DNA from: HLUCCA09 sp039822045
GTDB lineage: Bacteria; Pseudomonadota; Alphaproteobacteria; Rhodobacterales; Rhodobacteraceae
Length of the DNA stretch: 64,000 nt
NCBI GenBank assembly: GCA_039822045.1
Contig: JBCBMY010000008.1
Coordinates: forward strand, 186,001-250,000
Direction: 5' to 3'
Each line of letters starts with the position of its first letter. Within the stretch, counting starts at the first letter, position 1. The notes below the pieces were generated by a model. It saw nothing but the letters and a program-made list of their open reading frames with translations, was not told the DNA's origin and did no database searches. Of the stretch, positions 63,177 to 64,000 are shown one piece after another. Both the position numbers and the translations under genes were made by a program.

Positions 63177-63348
63177 TTGCAATCTCCCAAAAAAAGCTGA
63201 GTGAAAGGAATCACCTCTCTTGTAATCATACCAAATTGCGAATTTCGCAGGCGTATTTTTCGCGCAAAAGATGACCGTACGGGGCGTTGAGTCGCTGCGG
63301 GGGTTGAGCCTGCTTGCCCGCAAGTCCTGCCTCGCCTACACATCATGT

Positions 63349-64000
63349 ATGAGCGATGATAGCGACGACCCCAAGATGGACGATGAGGGTTCCGGCCTGC
63401 GTGAAGTGGCCGAACCGCTCCGCCGCGCCATCGGCGAACGGTATCTCACCTATGCGCTCTCAACCATCATGCACCGGGCCCTGCCCGACGCCCGCGACGG
63501 GCTGAAACCCGTCCACCGCCGCATCCTCTTTGCCATGCGCGAGCTGCGGCTCTCATCCTCCGGAGGCTTCCGCAAATCGGCGAAGATCTCGGGCGATGTC
63601 ATGGGCAACTACCACCCCCATGGCGACAGCGCGATCTACGATGCGATGGCGCGGCTGGCGCAGGATTTCGTCATCCGCTACCCGCTGGTCGACGGGCAGG
63701 GCAATTTCGGCAATATCGACGGCGACAATCCCGCCGCCGCGCGCTACACCGAGGCCCGCCTGACGGCAGCCGCCGAGGCCCTGCTGGAGGGGCTCGACGA
63801 AGACGCCGTCGACTTCCGCGACAATTACGAAGGCAACCTCCGCGAGCCCGAAGTCCTGCCGGCGGCCTTTCCGAACCTTCTGGCGAACGGAGGCTCCGGC
63901 ATCGCCGTTGGCATGGCCACCAACATCCCGCCGCACAATATCGACGAGCTGATCGGCGCTTGCCTGCATCTGATCAAGACGCCCGACGCCCGCGACGAGA
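63349..64000 (+). CDS. parC: DNA topoisomerase IV subunit A (partial, 5' end)
   Basis: The first 217 residues are visible; the gene runs off the window. It starts MSDDSDDPKMDDEGSG, then RYLTYALSTIMHRALPDARD, PVHRRILFAMRELR, the region GNYHPHGDSAIYDAMARLAQ corresponding to the quinolone-resistance-determining segment, and AARYTEARL with the catalytic Tyr. The HGDSA form and the acidic start fit ParC rather than GyrA. ParC/ParE decatenates daughter chromosomes, which fits FtsK activity elsewhere. Confidence 0.93.
   Translation, partial: MSDDSDDPKMDDEGSGLREVAEPLRRAIGERYLTYALSTIMHRALPDARDGLKPVHRRILFAMRELRLSSSGGFRKSAKISGDVMGNYHPHGDSAIYDAMARLAQDFVIRYPLVDGQGNFGNIDGDNPAAARYTEARLTAAAEALLEGLDEDAVDFRDNYEGNLREPEVLPAAFPNLLANGGSGIAVGMATNIPPHNIDELIGACLHLIKTPDARDE

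Noticed and set aside
61380..63200. A 606-codon plus-strand frame across adenosyltransferase, twin-helix and SH3 genes
   Set aside because: It spans three well supported opposite-strand genes and encodes a low-complexity peptide.
63230..63245. TGCGAATTTCGCA palindrome between the SH3 gene and parC as an SOS box
   Set aside because: Alphaproteobacterial LexA sites are GTTC-N7-GTTC direct repeats; this does not match, and no promoter could be aligned to it.

Overview
The window is a high-GC alphaproteobacterial chromosome segment, most likely from the family Rhodobacteraceae. The evidence is gene content and order: dapC-like aminotransferase, ftsK and lolA in a row; rpmI-rplT near pheS and pheT; adenosyltransferase-etfB-etfA; and several small families (DUF1244, DUF1285, DUF4159, DUF6473, twin-helix protein) common in that group. 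It is mostly housekeeping DNA. I see no rRNA, tRNA, CRISPR array, insertion sequence or integrase.

Layout. 1-10.6 kb: 3' end of exonuclease III, the thioredoxin-TPR chaperone cnoX, LON-domain and Trm112-like proteins, a UbiH-type hydroxylase, an amidase, a DapC-type aminotransferase, ftsK, lolA and a lytic-transglycosylase lipoprotein. 10.9-14.2 kb: hspQ, DUF1244, a membrane-anchored FHA protein and an N-formylglutamate amidohydrolase. 14.3-24.6 kb: pyk behind two LacI-type operators, rpmI-rplT, a glycosyltransferase-like gene, a Hint-domain protein, pheS and pheT, with unrelated small genes between the ancestrally linked pheS and pheT. 24.6-33.6 kb: DUF2798 and DUF1285 genes, then a tightly overlapping four-gene unit (MoxR ATPase, DUF58, DUF4159, von Willebrand-like membrane protein), then two hypothetical or membrane genes. 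33.9-38 kb: glycolate oxidase glcDEF with an inverted repeat flanking its promoter -10 box. 38.1-40.6 kb: two tandem secreted trypsin-like proteases sharing a C-terminal tail, then an Hsp20 gene with a sigma-32-like promoter. 40.6-52 kb: a dipeptide-type ABC transporter (fused ATPase and two permeases), divergent creatinase, an HxlR regulator paired with a metallo-hydrolase, an SH3-like protein, a serine hydrolase and two solute-binding proteins. 52-57.4 kb: a PEP-mutase-family enzyme, 3-hydroxybutyryl-CoA dehydrogenase, DUF6473, and two more HxlR regulators each divergent from an enzyme (GST, VOC). 57.4-59.6 kb: an accessory patch. 59.6-64 kb: etfBA, cobalamin adenosyltransferase, a twin-helix protein, an SH3 protein and the start of parC.

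The most unusual part is 57.4-59.8 kb. An orphan Imm11/DUF1629 immunity-type gene begins 4 nt after the stop of a truncated upstream frame, and a low-GC gene for an unknown four-helix membrane protein lies next to it. That gene is flanked by direct repeats of about 210 bp. One repeat is the real 3' end and terminator of etfA. The other is a decayed copy with an in-frame stop. This looks like the scar of an insertion at the etfA 3' end.

Other signals worth checking are the possible operators, a small interspersed repeat family (one copy inside glcDEF, two facing copies upstream of creatinase), and the C-terminal tail shared by the two proteases.
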